A DNA stretch of 64,000 bases from assembly GCA_022641835.1 (NCBI GenBank), contig CP048715.1, forward strand, positions 2,790,001 through 2,854,000. The letters run 5' to 3'. A program made the translations under genes and the position numbers. This DNA comes from Petasospora fabianii (Eukaryota > Ascomycota > Saccharomycetes > Phaffomycetales > Wickerhamomycetaceae). The notes beneath the pieces were generated by a model. The model was not told the DNA's origin. It saw only the letters and a program-made list of their open reading frames with translations, and searched no databases. Shown here piece by piece: positions 18,948 to 28,495 of the stretch (the first letter of the stretch is position 1; each line of letters begins with the position of its first letter).

Positions 18948-20570
18948 ATGGCTTACATCGGTATTTCCTTCGGTAACACCACATCCTCTATTGCCGCTCC
19001 ATCTAAGGACGGCTCCATCGAGGTTATCGCTAACCCAGATGGTGAGCGTGCCATCCCATCTGCCCTCGCCTACATTGGCGACGACGAGTACCACGGTGGT
19101 CAGGCTCTTGCCCACCTCATCAGAAACCCACAGAACACCATTGTCAACTTCAGAGACTTTTTGGGTCAGACCTACGAGAACGTCGACGCCACTTTGACCG
19201 AGCGTTCTGCCAAGGCTAAGGACATCAACGGTGCCGTTGGTTTCGAGGTCGCTGTATCTGATGAAAAGACCTTGTCTTACACCGCCAAGCAGGTCACCGT
19301 CAGACACTTGGAGCAGTTGAAGGCTGCCGCTAAGGACTATCTCGGTAAGGAGATCGAAGGCTCCGTCATCGCTGTCCCAACCAACTTCACCGACAAGCAG
19401 AAGGAGGAGCTTCTCTCCGCCGCCAACGAGGCCGGCTTGAACGTGATGCAGTTGATCAACGAGCCATCCGCTGCCTTGCTTTCCCACGTTTCCCAAGACG
19501 ACAGACTCACTGAGGATAAGACTTACGTTGTTGCTGACTTTGGTGGTGTCAGATCCGATGCTGCCGTCATCTCTGTCCGTGGTGGTATCCTCACAATCTT
19601 GGCCACTGCCCACGACTACGAGCTCGGTGGTGATCAGTTGGACGCTGCCCTTTCTGAGTTCCTTGCTAAGGAGTTTGAGAAGAAGTACAAAGCTGACCCA
19701 AGAAAGACTGCCCGTTCTCTTGCCAAACTCAAAGACGCTTCCATCCTCGCCAGAAAGACATTGTCTAACGTCTCTTCTGCCACCATCTCTATTGAGTCTC
19801 TTGCCGATGGTATTGACTTCCACACCACTATCAACAGACTTCGTTTCGAGTTGACCGCTAGAAATGTTCTTTCTCAGATGACTGGCTTTGTTGAAGATGT
19901 CGTCAAGAAGGCCAACTTGGACGTTCTTGACATCGACGAGGTTGTCCTTGTTGGTGGTGTCTCCAACACACCAAAGCTCGCTTCTAACGTCGGTCTCTTG
20001 TTCCCAGAGTCCACAACCATCATTGCTCCATCCACTTCCACTAAGGCCTCTTTCCCAGAGGAGTGGGTTGCCCGTGGTGCCTCTATTCAGGCCTCTTTGC
20101 TTGAGAACTTTGATGCCGAGGATATCAAAGAATCTCAGTCCCCAGTTGTCGTCAACACACAACATTTGGTCAACGCTATCGGTCTTGTCGGTGCCAACAA
20201 CGAGTTCATTTCCGTCTTGAAGGCTGAGACTACGTACCCAATCAGACGTACTTTGTCTTTGGACTGCCCAAAGGGTGACGTTCTCCTCACTGTCGTTGAG
20301 GGTCAGGCTACCATCAAGGAGACCACACTCGAACCACCAGCTAGAGATGAGGATGATGAGGATGACGATGACTACTCTGATGAGGAGCCAGAGGTTGTCA
20401 AGGAGAAGGTCTTTGTTCCAGGTACCAAGCTTGCTGAGATTGCTGTTAGAGATGTCACTACTGACAAGCTCGAGGTTATCTTCAACATCACAAAGGATGG
20501 TGTTCTCTCTGTCTCTGCCAGAGAACCAAGACAGGGCTCTGTCGCATTCAAGGGTGAGATTACTTTCTAA
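18948..20570 (+). CDS. SSZ1: ribosome-associated Hsp70 Ssz1
   Basis: Ssz1 is an unusual Hsp70 that pairs with the J-protein Zuo1 in the ribosome-associated complex and stimulates Ssb on nascent chains. The 540 residues begin MAYIGISFGNTTSSIA. They include NPDGERAIPSALAYIGDDEYHGGQ, INEPSAALL, the phosphate-loop region VVADFGGVRSDAAVI, and VLVGGVSNTPKL. The family's shortened substrate-binding domain follows an acidic stretch, DEDDEDDDDYSDEEPEVV, near 465-482, which yeast Ssz1 also has. S. cerevisiae Ssz1 is 538 residues. Codons are strongly biased toward GGT, GCC, AAG and GAG, as expected of an abundant protein. It converges on TRM9 with 78 bp between stops. Confidence 0.97.
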   Translation: MAYIGISFGNTTSSIAAPSKDGSIEVIANPDGERAIPSALAYIGDDEYHGGQALAHLIRNPQNTIVNFRDFLGQTYENVDATLTERSAKAKDINGAVGFEVAVSDEKTLSYTAKQVTVRHLEQLKAAAKDYLGKEIEGSVIAVPTNFTDKQKEELLSAANEAGLNVMQLINEPSAALLSHVSQDDRLTEDKTYVVADFGGVRSDAAVISVRGGILTILATAHDYELGGDQLDAALSEFLAKEFEKKYKADPRKTARSLAKLKDASILARKTLSNVSSATISIESLADGIDFHTTINRLRFELTARNVLSQMTGFVEDVVKKANLDVLDIDEVVLVGGVSNTPKLASNVGLLFPESTTIIAPSTSTKASFPEEWVARGASIQASLLENFDAEDIKESQSPVVVNTQHLVNAIGLVGANNEFISVLKAETTYPIRRTLSLDCPKGDVLLTVVEGQATIKETTLEPPARDEDDEDDDDYSDEEPEVVKEKVFVPGTKLAEIAVRDVTTDKLEVIFNITKDGVLSVSAREPRQGSVAFKGEITF

Positions 20571-20648
20571 ATAGTCCAGGGTGTTCTATGATTAATATAG
20601 TGGTTTGTACGTACATGAGTTAGGATCGATTGAGGCTGTTAATGTAGA

Positions 20649-21529
20649 TTAAACTCTTTTTATCACAGCGTACCAGTTGTCCCTTTCGTAGCCGTTACGC
20701 ACAACCACGCCGCCTGCATCCTCAGCGTTCTTCTCCAGTTCCCCCTTTTTGTAAAGGTGGTAATATCTATACTTTGTGTTATCCTCTTCGGGTTGCTTCT
20801 TCTCTTCCGTTGGCTGTGAAGTATCAGTTGTATGCGTTGTCTCTTCCGTAGTTATTGGGGAGTCTGCCTCTGTGGTCTCCTCTGGTTTACTTCCCTTCTT
20901 TGATCTTCTCTGTTTTGGCTTCTTCGGTTGTTTTGGTTGTTTTGGTTGTTTCTTCTGTAAAACCCACGGGACTAAAACATCCTGTGGATCTCCCTCCTTA
21001 TACCCTCTTCTGGAGTTTTCCTGCTCCAATGCCCATACGTATATGAGAGCCTCACCACCAACCTTCAACTTAGACAGGATATGCTTGATGGCTTCTGTGC
21101 GTCTTTCTGGTGTTGAAAAGTGATGAATTACAGCGATACTGATAGCAAAATCGAATCTGTTGTCAGGGTGTGGAAGAGAAAGTCCATCAGCCACCATTAC
21201 TTCATGTCCAAACTCACGGGCACAGCCGATAAGACCATCTGATCTGTCACTTCCCACAATGAACACGTCTTTGTTTACACCAAGATACTTTCCATTGCCA
21301 CAACCAACATCAATACCGATTGTTCCTCTCGTTCTCTCTTTCAGAAACTCCTCTACGATTGGCCATGGCTGTTAAAGGCTCAGTTAGTATGACATGCTCA
21401 TCGCTGATCAACAAAACGGGACAATTAGCATACCTTGTATCGCGTCTGGGAAAAGTGTGATGCGATTTCATTGTACACAGTATGTACATATGTCTGCTCC
21501 TGTGAGACAGGATCTAGGGAGGAATCCAT
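20649..21529 (-). CDS. TRM9: tRNA wobble-uridine methyltransferase Trm9, spliced
   Basis: Trm9, with Trm112, makes the last methylation of mcm5U and mcm5s2U at the tRNA wobble position. Exons 21529-21434 (32 codons) and 21368-20649 give 271 residues. The join restores HFSQTRYK-PWPIVEEFL, matching yeast Trm9. SAM-binding motif I is IGIDVGCGNGKYLGV, followed by GSDRSDGL, ADGLSLPHPDNRFDFAISIAVIHHFST and ALIYVWALEQ. An insertion of about 60 residues, absent from the fold, begins KKQPKQPKQPKKPKQRR and continues as a Thr/Glu/Pro-rich acidic stretch. It replaces a shorter Lys-rich loop of S. cerevisiae and partly comes from a 9-bp repeat. Without the first exon the protein would lack its N-terminus. 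Confidence 0.95.
20922..20948. repeat. 9-bp tandem repeat inside TRM9
   Basis: Three tandem units of TTTTGGTTG (the first reads CTTCGGTTG) encode the Lys-Gln-Pro run of the Trm9 insertion on the minus strand. As the unit is 9 bp, copy-number change stays in frame. Confidence 0.85.
21369..21433 (-). other. TRM9 intron (65 nt)
   Basis: On the minus strand the 5' splice site is GTATGC, the branch site TACTAAC at 21389-21383, and the 3' splice site ACAG ending at 21369, 14 nt past the branch motif. Phase 0. Splicing restores the conserved TRYK-PWPIV. Confidence 0.93.
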
Positions 21530-21747
21530 TTTCAGCTGCGTTATGTCCCTCAAAAGAAGGCAGAAAGAGACATAAGCGCACCCCATCGGACAAAACTCCA
21601 CTCGTGCAAAAATCGCGAGGAAGACATCCGGACACCACTCAACCTAAATCACTTCATCAGAACTAAGAACTACATTCATCATTGTTACTCGTAGCTTTGC
21701 AATTGCTAGAAGGATCGCCTTCTTTCGCACATTCACATTCCATTACC

Positions 21748-23466
21748 ATGTCTCTTGTTTCCGGAGCCGCCATCTTCAAGAAGAAGATCGGTCTTCTCAC
21801 AATCTATGAAGACAGGGCACCATCCGTCCTCCAGTGGCGAGCGGCAGATGAAGGTACCGTTGTGGAGATCATTCTCTCCACCATCGTCAACCTCCAGGCT
21901 ACACCAGCGACGTCTGAGAAGATGATGCTGAAGATTGTCACTAAGCAAAGTCAAACAGATGAGCCCGTGAACCAAGTGTTTTCGTTCAACAACAGAACGA
22001 TTATGGACAATGTGAAGGAGGCACTCCAGCAGATTGCTGCAAGAAACAAGACAGCAGTCCAGACGTCACAGAAGGGTGGTAAGGCAGATGAGAAGCCACT
22101 GATCAATACATCGTTCCTAGATGAGGCGCTTGATACGAAAAAGTTGTTGAAGAATCATGAATTGCAGCAGAAGTTGCTGCTCGATGATAAGAACTTGATG
22201 AGTACTTTCAAAGAAGCCGTCATCAACCAAGGATTGGATGGTGAGGAGTTTTGGAAGACAAGAGTCCACTTGTTGAGAGCTTTTGCACTTACAAATTCTC
22301 AAAAGAAAGGTCCGTTTAATGTGTTGAGTACGATCAAACCTACGGCGACAGCAGATAACCAGGTGAATGTGAGTGTCACACGAGAGAAGATCCATGCAAT
22401 ATTCGAACAGTATCCAGTTGTAAGAAAGGCATACGATGACAATGTCCCGCGATTGAGTGAAGGTGAATTTTGGTCAAGATTTTTCAGTTCTAAGCTGTTT
22501 AGAAAGTTGAGAGGTGAAAAGATTGCAACGAATTTAAGAGGTGATGTCATCTTGGATAAGTACATCAACATGGACATTGACTATGAGAAGGATGAGGACC
22601 AAGTCTTGGACCATAAGGTGAATAAGACCATTGATGTTGATGGAAATGAACAGGATGATTCTACGAAGAAGGGTAATGGTCCAGATATGACGATGAAACC
22701 CAACGCGATCCCGGAGACCGTTGCAGTGCTCAAGAGTATGAACAGACTCAGTCACAAGATGATGAGAAGCTTGGAGATGGAGTACTCCCGTCAATCAACT
22801 CCAGATCTGCAAAAGACAAGGGAGGAGAGAGAGTTTGAACGAGTCCGTGAAGAACTTGTATTTAACGATTTGGAACAGCAACACGTTACAGAATATGCTG
22901 AGATCCATATTCATAACGATACTGATACACAAAAGAGAGCAAGGCTGCCCACAAAGCAGCAATACATAGCATACACTACTGAGGCGAGGGCACAGTTTGA
23001 AGATAAGATTGATTTGTCAGAGGTATATCGTGAGTCGAAGAAGCCTAAGATCGATAAAGCTGCTCAGGATATTCTCACTTCTGTACGGATGAACTCTAAG
23101 CAGTCTAAGCAGAGTTGGCAGGTATATCGTTCTTTTGAAGAGCAACAATCACACCAGGCTGTTGATGAAGTTGATCCATCGTTTGATCAAGGACTTCTAG
23201 AATCACTGAGAATCACCCATGGAACGTCAGTGGAGTTCTTAAGACACTTTTGGTTGCATTTTAACTCTGGTGATCCATCACAGATGTCTACCGTTTTTTC
23301 ACTTTACAAGAGTTTAGTGAAGTCGAGGGATCGTTTGGATAAGGCCGTTGCCGATGTCAAGGATGAAAAATCGAGGGCTTTAGCCAAGGCGTATTTTGAT
23401 CCATTGAGGCAGTCGATTGTGGTGGCTATCGCTAGGTATCAAGAGGAGGTCAATCGTAATAGTTGA
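21748..23466 (+). CDS. TFB1: TFIIH core subunit Tfb1 (p62)
   Basis: Tfb1 is the p62 subunit of TFIIH, needed for RNA polymerase II initiation and nucleotide excision repair. The 572 residues open with a PH-like domain (MSLVSGAAIFKKKIGLLTIYEDRAPSVLQW, residues 1 to about 105). Two BSD domains follow: about 150-190 (GLDGEEFWKTR) and about 228-260 (LSEGEFWSRFFSSKLF), both with the Phe-Trp pair. A helical C-terminus includes the ERVREELVFNDLEQQ region. The frame is open 22 codons upstream of the chosen ATG, but the family starts at the PH domain. S. cerevisiae Tfb1 is 642 residues. It diverges from TRM9 across 218 bp and converges on NMA1. Confidence 0.93.
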   Translation: MSLVSGAAIFKKKIGLLTIYEDRAPSVLQWRAADEGTVVEIILSTIVNLQATPATSEKMMLKIVTKQSQTDEPVNQVFSFNNRTIMDNVKEALQQIAARNKTAVQTSQKGGKADEKPLINTSFLDEALDTKKLLKNHELQQKLLLDDKNLMSTFKEAVINQGLDGEEFWKTRVHLLRAFALTNSQKKGPFNVLSTIKPTATADNQVNVSVTREKIHAIFEQYPVVRKAYDDNVPRLSEGEFWSRFFSSKLFRKLRGEKIATNLRGDVILDKYINMDIDYEKDEDQVLDHKVNKTIDVDGNEQDDSTKKGNGPDMTMKPNAIPETVAVLKSMNRLSHKMMRSLEMEYSRQSTPDLQKTREEREFERVREELVFNDLEQQHVTEYAEIHIHNDTDTQKRARLPTKQQYIAYTTEARAQFEDKIDLSEVYRESKKPKIDKAAQDILTSVRMNSKQSKQSWQVYRSFEEQQSHQAVDEVDPSFDQGLLESLRITHGTSVEFLRHFWLHFNSGDPSQMSTVFSLYKSLVKSRDRLDKAVADVKDEKSRALAKAYFDPLRQSIVVAIARYQEEVNRNS

Positions 23467-23563
23467 TCTTCCTGCTACTATGAGGAATCCACAAAAGAAG
23501 ACAACGCATTTCATTTGCATTAAAGTTAGTGTAACATTGTAAGTGTACTCATGTTTATGAAAT

Positions 23564-24796
23564 CTAATCCTTGGACTCCAAGACCTGCTTGACTGGCTCC
23601 CTCTCATTGACGTAGAGTCCGTATTCCTGGATGTATCTGATAACAGAGTTTGGTAAAAGATACTGGACACTCATGCCTCTTCTAATGAAGAGCCTCACCT
23701 TTGTTGATGAGATATCGTTGTAAATCAGCTGTTTGATGACAAGCACATTAGCTCTATGTTCATACATGATGTCATGTGAAAGCAAGAATGAACGAACATC
23801 AGAACCGGTACGCTCCACGATAAGACATCCGTAACGACCTAAGATATGGTGTAGGTCCTCATCTGCCCATACGTTAGGCTCACCCATACTCTCGATCAAA
23901 TCACCACCTGCAAGCAACATGATTTTAACACCTCTCTTGGTGCCATCTGGAGTAAGCACACCGCCTCTCTTGACGTTAATCTCCTCATTGAAGTGATCCA
24001 ACACCTTGGCAGTACGAGTATATGTAGGTTGTAACGATTCCCATGCATCAACCATCAGCCACGAACTTGTTCTCTCACAAGCCAATTCACACATGCGAAC
24101 TCTGTGGTGAGATGGAGCCAAGCCTCGTTTCTTGTAGTTGTCACTAACGGGGGAGTAGTAACCACCAATCACTTCAAACCTCGTCTGTTCACGGATGGCG
24201 TCCATTGCCATTTCAAACATACGCAAGTGGAGATATGTGATTGGAGAGAAGGAGCCACAAGCAACAATAACTAGTGGTTGTTTGTTTGGGTTCTTCAACT
24301 TTTGAACGAGGCGATGGGTTGGGAACTGATAATTCTCTAGTGTCTTTGCCTGACGTGTGATTCCGTGTGGAACTTCTTCAAGATCAGCTGTCTGGTAGGA
24401 CTGGATGCGTGGCACCGATGAGGAGATAAGTGAAGCGTCATCGACAGCGTTAACATCCTCCTCTTCCTCGGATGACTCGTTAGATGAGAGTGGTTGTAGG
24501 TTCTCTGGTATCATTGGGATGGTAGACTCGATAGATTTATGGGAGTGTGAAGTGGAAGCACCGAGTGATCCTGCGGAACTGGGGTCAGTCTGAGAGTGAT
24601 TATGGCTGTGATGGTGGTGATGGTGGTGGTGTCTGTGTGTGCGTGGATGGATTGGGGCGTCGAGTGTGTTTGGATAGTCAGCGAGCACAGGAGGTTGAAT
24701 GGGGATGGCCTTTGGGATCTGTGAGGATGGTGCCAGGGGAGGAATCTCTGGATGTGTGGAAGGCGGACGGAAGTCTGGTGCTCGTTTCGGATCCAT
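23564..24796 (-). CDS. NMA1: nicotinamide/nicotinate mononucleotide adenylyltransferase
   Basis: This enzyme makes NAD or deamido-NAD from the mononucleotide and ATP, common to salvage and de novo NAD synthesis. The 410 residues have a long disordered N-terminus (1 to about 160) with Pro-rich and Ser/Glu-rich parts and eight consecutive histidines at 56-63. The catalytic domain starts with VIVACGSFSPITYLHLRMFE near 170, containing the nucleotidyltransferase Ser-Phe-x-Pro-x-x-x-x-His loop. GGYYSPVSDNYKKRGLAPSHHR and the ISSTKVR nucleotide-binding motif near 360 follow. The first ATG is at 24796. S. cerevisiae has two paralogues (NMA1, NMA2, about 400 residues), which I cannot tell apart here. 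Confidence 0.92.
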   Translation of the reverse strand: MDPKRAPDFRPPSTHPEIPPLAPSSQIPKAIPIQPPVLADYPNTLDAPIHPRTHRHHHHHHHHSHNHSQTDPSSAGSLGASTSHSHKSIESTIPMIPENLQPLSSNESSEEEEDVNAVDDASLISSSVPRIQSYQTADLEEVPHGITRQAKTLENYQFPTHRLVQKLKNPNKQPLVIVACGSFSPITYLHLRMFEMAMDAIREQTRFEVIGGYYSPVSDNYKKRGLAPSHHRVRMCELACERTSSWLMVDAWESLQPTYTRTAKVLDHFNEEINVKRGGVLTPDGTKRGVKIMLLAGGDLIESMGEPNVWADEDLHHILGRYGCLIVERTGSDVRSFLLSHDIMYEHRANVLVIKQLIYNDISSTKVRLFIRRGMSVQYLLPNSVIRYIQEYGLYVNEREPVKQVLESKD

Positions 24797-25267
24797 TGCC
24801 AATCTGCTCTTTCGGTCTCTGTGGTAGTAGCTGATGGTGGCTGCTGGTGCTGCTGCGGATGGAGCTCTCCGAAGGAGAAAGGATCATTTTGCCGGGTGGC
24901 CATCAGCCTATGGGAGGGGACGGTAGGGCCACTCATTGCGCGACAGTGGCTTATGTTAAGTGTTGAGAGGCTTGAACAAGATAAGTGAACAGTTTAGTTG
25001 GATTAGAGGTCAATTCTTTGTGTATTCTGATGATTAGTTGAATCATTGGTAATAACAATAATATACACCGGAAATGAGAAAAGATCCCTACCGTGTCTCT
25101 ATCGTGCGGACGATATGATTCACCCAGTCAAACAACACCGCGAACTCTTCTCCAGTTTATCACCTCGTCCCGTCAACCTCTACATGATCAGAGCCCGTCA
25201 AAGCCGAGAAACTGTACACATTGGTAATCTACACTGGTACTAAGCAAAGTCTCTGTAAGGTAAATCA
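24797..25267. promoter_or_regulatory. divergent promoter, NMA1 / Rab-GAP gene
   Basis: This 471-bp gap separates two divergent starts. Short open frames on the plus strand (for example 25046-25243) resemble nothing I know. A TACTAAG at 25239-25245 resembles a branch site, but no suitable exon precedes it. I see no other clear element. Confidence 0.4.
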
Positions 25268-26425
25268 ATGAGTATCCAGCATTCCGAGAAGGTGCGGCTC
25301 ACACGCAAACATTACCCCACGCTCAAAGAGCTCAAGCTCGCGGTGCTCAAGGGCGAGTATCACCAGGGAATCGCATTCTTTTCACGGTCTTTCCTCTGGA
25401 AGACCGTGTGTCTCAACTCCTATAAAGTTGAGTTCCTCGAAGATGAGCTCAAACCAGTGCCGTCGGTTTCATCGGTGGAGGTTTCGAGTGCCAATGACAC
25501 TGACAATAACAGTGACACATCTCCATCATCAGTGGGCCGAACCAAAACGCCATCAACACTCGAGCCAACAACATCTGATCCCCTCTCACAGCCCACTCCT
25601 GATACCACACATCACACCTCTGATGAGCAAGACATCCTAGACGTGATTCGAATGGATGTGGATCGTCTCCTTATTGCCCCGATATTCACCCAATCCGAAG
25701 TGAAGGCAGACATTACTCAGATTCTCTATAATTATAACAACTTCACACCATATAAGCAAGGTTACCATGAGATCTGTGGACTCGTCTACCTCCAGCTTTA
25801 CAATGATGATCCTACCAATGACAAGATCCGCATTGAAACATTTAACATCTTTACATCGCTCATGCTTAGCGTGGTGCCAAATTTCTACAACGAGGACAGC
25901 TTAATTGGATGGTGCATATCCGTTTTCAACAAGTATCTACGCTTGATTGACCCTCCACTATATGACCTACTGGTAAGGCAATACCGCATTGAATCACAGA
26001 TTTGGCTGATTAGATGGGTTCGTCTCGTCTTCCTGCGTGAGCTCGGGATGGATAACACTCTCAAGTTACTAGACTTCTTAGTGTGTTATGATCATGATTT
26101 ATGTAAGCTGTTCCCATTCTTGATTGTGCTTTTCCTGATTAAGATCAAACTTGAATTGGCTCATTGTGAAGACAACGGTGAGGTGTTATATTTACTCTTA
26201 CACTACCCGCATAAAGAGATGACTATGGAGGAGATCAAAGAAATTGGTGACTATGCCATTCAGTTGTACGGCCTGACAGAGGATAAACTCGGAAATGCAG
26301 GCTTGGCACTAAACAATAAATGGTACCCAGGTATCAAGTGGGAAAAGATGAAGGATCTGGGTAGATTAAGGATGGAGCTAAAATTACAAAGAAGGGTCCG
26401 TGGTGCGCTTAATGGCAAGAAATGA
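25268..26425 (+). CDS. TBC-domain Rab GTPase-activating protein (Gyp6/TBC1D5-like)
   Basis: TBC proteins speed GTP hydrolysis by Rab/Ypt GTPases with an arginine and a glutamine finger. Both are visible in this 385-residue protein: IRMDVDR (the IxxDxxR box) near residues 128-134, and YKQGYHEI (the YxQG box) near 160-167. After an N-terminal helix (LKELKLAVLKGEYHQGI), a Ser/Thr/Pro-rich linker of about 60 residues (about 65-120) interrupts the domain. Later helices include SQIWLIRWVRLVFLREL and CKLFPFLIVLFLIKI, typical of the TBC C-terminal half. The form of the Q-finger motif suggests the TBC1D5/Gyp6 branch, acting on Ypt6 in yeast, but I did not place it firmly. Confidence 0.75.
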   Translation: MSIQHSEKVRLTRKHYPTLKELKLAVLKGEYHQGIAFFSRSFLWKTVCLNSYKVEFLEDELKPVPSVSSVEVSSANDTDNNSDTSPSSVGRTKTPSTLEPTTSDPLSQPTPDTTHHTSDEQDILDVIRMDVDRLLIAPIFTQSEVKADITQILYNYNNFTPYKQGYHEICGLVYLQLYNDDPTNDKIRIETFNIFTSLMLSVVPNFYNEDSLIGWCISVFNKYLRLIDPPLYDLLVRQYRIESQIWLIRWVRLVFLRELGMDNTLKLLDFLVCYDHDLCKLFPFLIVLFLIKIKLELAHCEDNGEVLYLLLHYPHKEMTMEEIKEIGDYAIQLYGLTEDKLGNAGLALNNKWYPGIKWEKMKDLGRLRMELKLQRRVRGALNGKK

Positions 26426-26702
26426 TATCTTTTTTTCCGTTAATACAGTCATAGTAGAATGCCCTAATCTGATTCAATGGTTCTTTGACAACTGAATAGC
26501 TCTTTAACTACATAAAAGGATAACTATCTTGCTGGAATACCCTCTGGCACTGTCGTCTTGAGTTGTCTTATGTAAGCAGGGTCTTTAAAAATCTCCTTAT
26601 GTAAGCACTCGCGGTACGTCAACAAAGAAGACCCCGGTGGCATCATCAACCCTCATCGACGCGTTATTAACCCTGAGCCAACACACACCACAGACTTGGA
26701 CA

Positions 26703-28271
26703 ATGGATCATACACCCACTGAGAAGTCACCTGATAATAGACGTCTGGCTGCCCTGACACCGCAAGAGAAGCAGACCAAGGCGCAGGAAATCCTTGACTC
26801 GGAGCCTAAAAAATCGCTCTTGACGAGACAGTGGCTCCTGGGGTCGTTCCTCTTTCTCTACGTTATCATAGGAGTTCCTTGTTGGTTCGTGCTCACAGAG
26901 ATATATAGGGCACCGCTCCCGTCAAACTTTATCACTGCACTATACCAAAACCAAAATATTGACATCAAAATTCAGAATGACATTTACTTGCGTGTCGGAG
27001 ACTCGCTCAAGTTCCCAGATCTCCCAGAGGCTACACAGATCCAGATTGATAGCGAAATTCAGAAGCTTATAAATGATCCAATTTCACCGCTGACTATCCA
27101 ATGGAACGCTTCCGTCAAGCTGGAGGATGAGATCCCAAAGGACTCATACATCCTTGACCTCGAGTTGGGACAGTCGGAGGGTATTGCCATGGATGGCATT
27201 GACAAGATCGCTACATTGATCTACAGACTTGGAAGTGTGAAAAATAACGACTTACCATTCTTCGTCACACAGACTGTTCTGCAGCATGTCTTCAAGACTG
27301 AACTGGAACTTTTCAAGTCCACGTACGAGAGAAGTATCAACGCCATTGCATATTCCCCAAACGTCCATTTGTCATTCAAGCTCTTAACCGGTGATGGTAA
27401 TCCAATGGCTTGGGAAATCGAGAAAGCGTTGGATGACTACTTCACTCCTCTTGTGGAAGAGCTCAAGAGCTTCGTCAATTTCACTATCGACACTGAGATC
27501 AAATACTACACTGAGCTCAACCTCCCAGAGGGCTCACATCAGATCAAAACCAGCGATCTCAGTACACTCTTGGATTTCTCTGAATGGGATATCTCATCAA
27601 ACCAGTTTTCATATCCTACATTGAACTTTGTTGTCTACTTCCCATCCGAGAAGCAGGCGCCATTAAATATTCATAAGGACCTCACAAGACAGTCACCAAT
27701 GGCTCAGAACGCATTCCTCATCCCACAATGGGGTTCCATCATCCTCCATGAAAATCCTCTCCAAGAGAACTCCCTCCTAACGGCTGAATACCTTAATCCA
27801 CTGCTCGAAATATTTACGTCCGAGCTCTTCACACTCCTTGGCCTTCCAAAGGATCCAAAGACCCCACGCATCCGTATCGATGCTATGAAGAAGTACACCA
27901 TCATTTCCAACCTCAATCGTGCTGTGGACTCACTACAATCCCTCCTCAAGCTATCTGAGTCCCTCCCAAATATCTCTATCCCAAAGACAGTTCTCAACAA
28001 CGTCAAGAAATCTCTTGAAGCCCGTGAACGTGCTGTGGAGAAAATCAACAAACACAAGGACTTCAATGGCGCCCTTGTCGATTCCATCGAGGCTATGGGT
28101 AGCGCTGAAGAGGCTTTCTTTGATCCAGAGATGGTCCAGCAAACTTTCTTCCCACAGGAACACAAGGTTGCTGTCTATATGCCATTGATTGGTCCGTTGT
28201 CGCTGATTATGATCCTTGGTACGATAAGGGTGTTCAAAGAGTACAAGATCTATAGAAAGAAGAGAGATTGA
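26703..28271 (+). CDS. GPI17: GPI transamidase subunit Gpi17 (PIG-S)
   Basis: Gpi17 is a subunit of the ER complex that transfers preformed GPI anchors to proteins. The 522 residues have the PIG-S layout. A short cytosolic N-terminus is followed by a membrane segment at about 44-66 (WLLGSFLFLYVIIGVPCWF) and then the characteristic EIYRAPLPS. A long luminal domain comes next, then a second membrane segment near 490-510 (MPLIGPLSLIMILGTIRVF) and a basic tail, YKIYRKKRD. The frame is open 22 codons before the ATG at 26703, which is the first ATG. S. cerevisiae Gpi17 is 534 residues. An ACGCGT lies 44 bp upstream of the start. Confidence 0.93.
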   Translation: MDHTPTEKSPDNRRLAALTPQEKQTKAQEILDSEPKKSLLTRQWLLGSFLFLYVIIGVPCWFVLTEIYRAPLPSNFITALYQNQNIDIKIQNDIYLRVGDSLKFPDLPEATQIQIDSEIQKLINDPISPLTIQWNASVKLEDEIPKDSYILDLELGQSEGIAMDGIDKIATLIYRLGSVKNNDLPFFVTQTVLQHVFKTELELFKSTYERSINAIAYSPNVHLSFKLLTGDGNPMAWEIEKALDDYFTPLVEELKSFVNFTIDTEIKYYTELNLPEGSHQIKTSDLSTLLDFSEWDISSNQFSYPTLNFVVYFPSEKQAPLNIHKDLTRQSPMAQNAFLIPQWGSIILHENPLQENSLLTAEYLNPLLEIFTSELFTLLGLPKDPKTPRIRIDAMKKYTIISNLNRAVDSLQSLLKLSESLPNISIPKTVLNNVKKSLEARERAVEKINKHKDFNGALVDSIEAMGSAEEAFFDPEMVQQTFFPQEHKVAVYMPLIGPLSLIMILGTIRVFKEYKIYRKKRD

Positions 28272-28495
28272 GTTGCTTGATTATCTTAATACCTCACGGC
28301 TGTGCATCGAGAAATGAAGCTCTTATGTTTATAGCTTGTCGCGTTAAAGCCAGATACGGCTGTAGCCTATCACAAGCTGAATAGACTTCGCTTCTAGATA
28401 GGTCAGACATGTTCCTACCATATCGTATCTAACACCAGTACTACAGCTTCATTTTATCATTACTTTAGTAGTACTATTCAAGTCTAATCAAAACA

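Noticed and set aside
18936-20165. 409-codon open frame antisense to SSZ1
   Set aside because: SSZ1 is certain by homology; strongly biased codons explain the lack of stops on the other strand.
25190-25267. An upstream exon of the TBC-domain gene ending near 25220 with branch site TACTAAG
   Set aside because: The branch motif is imperfect, no good 3' splice site joins it to the TBC frame, and the ATG at 25268 gives a complete N-terminal helix.
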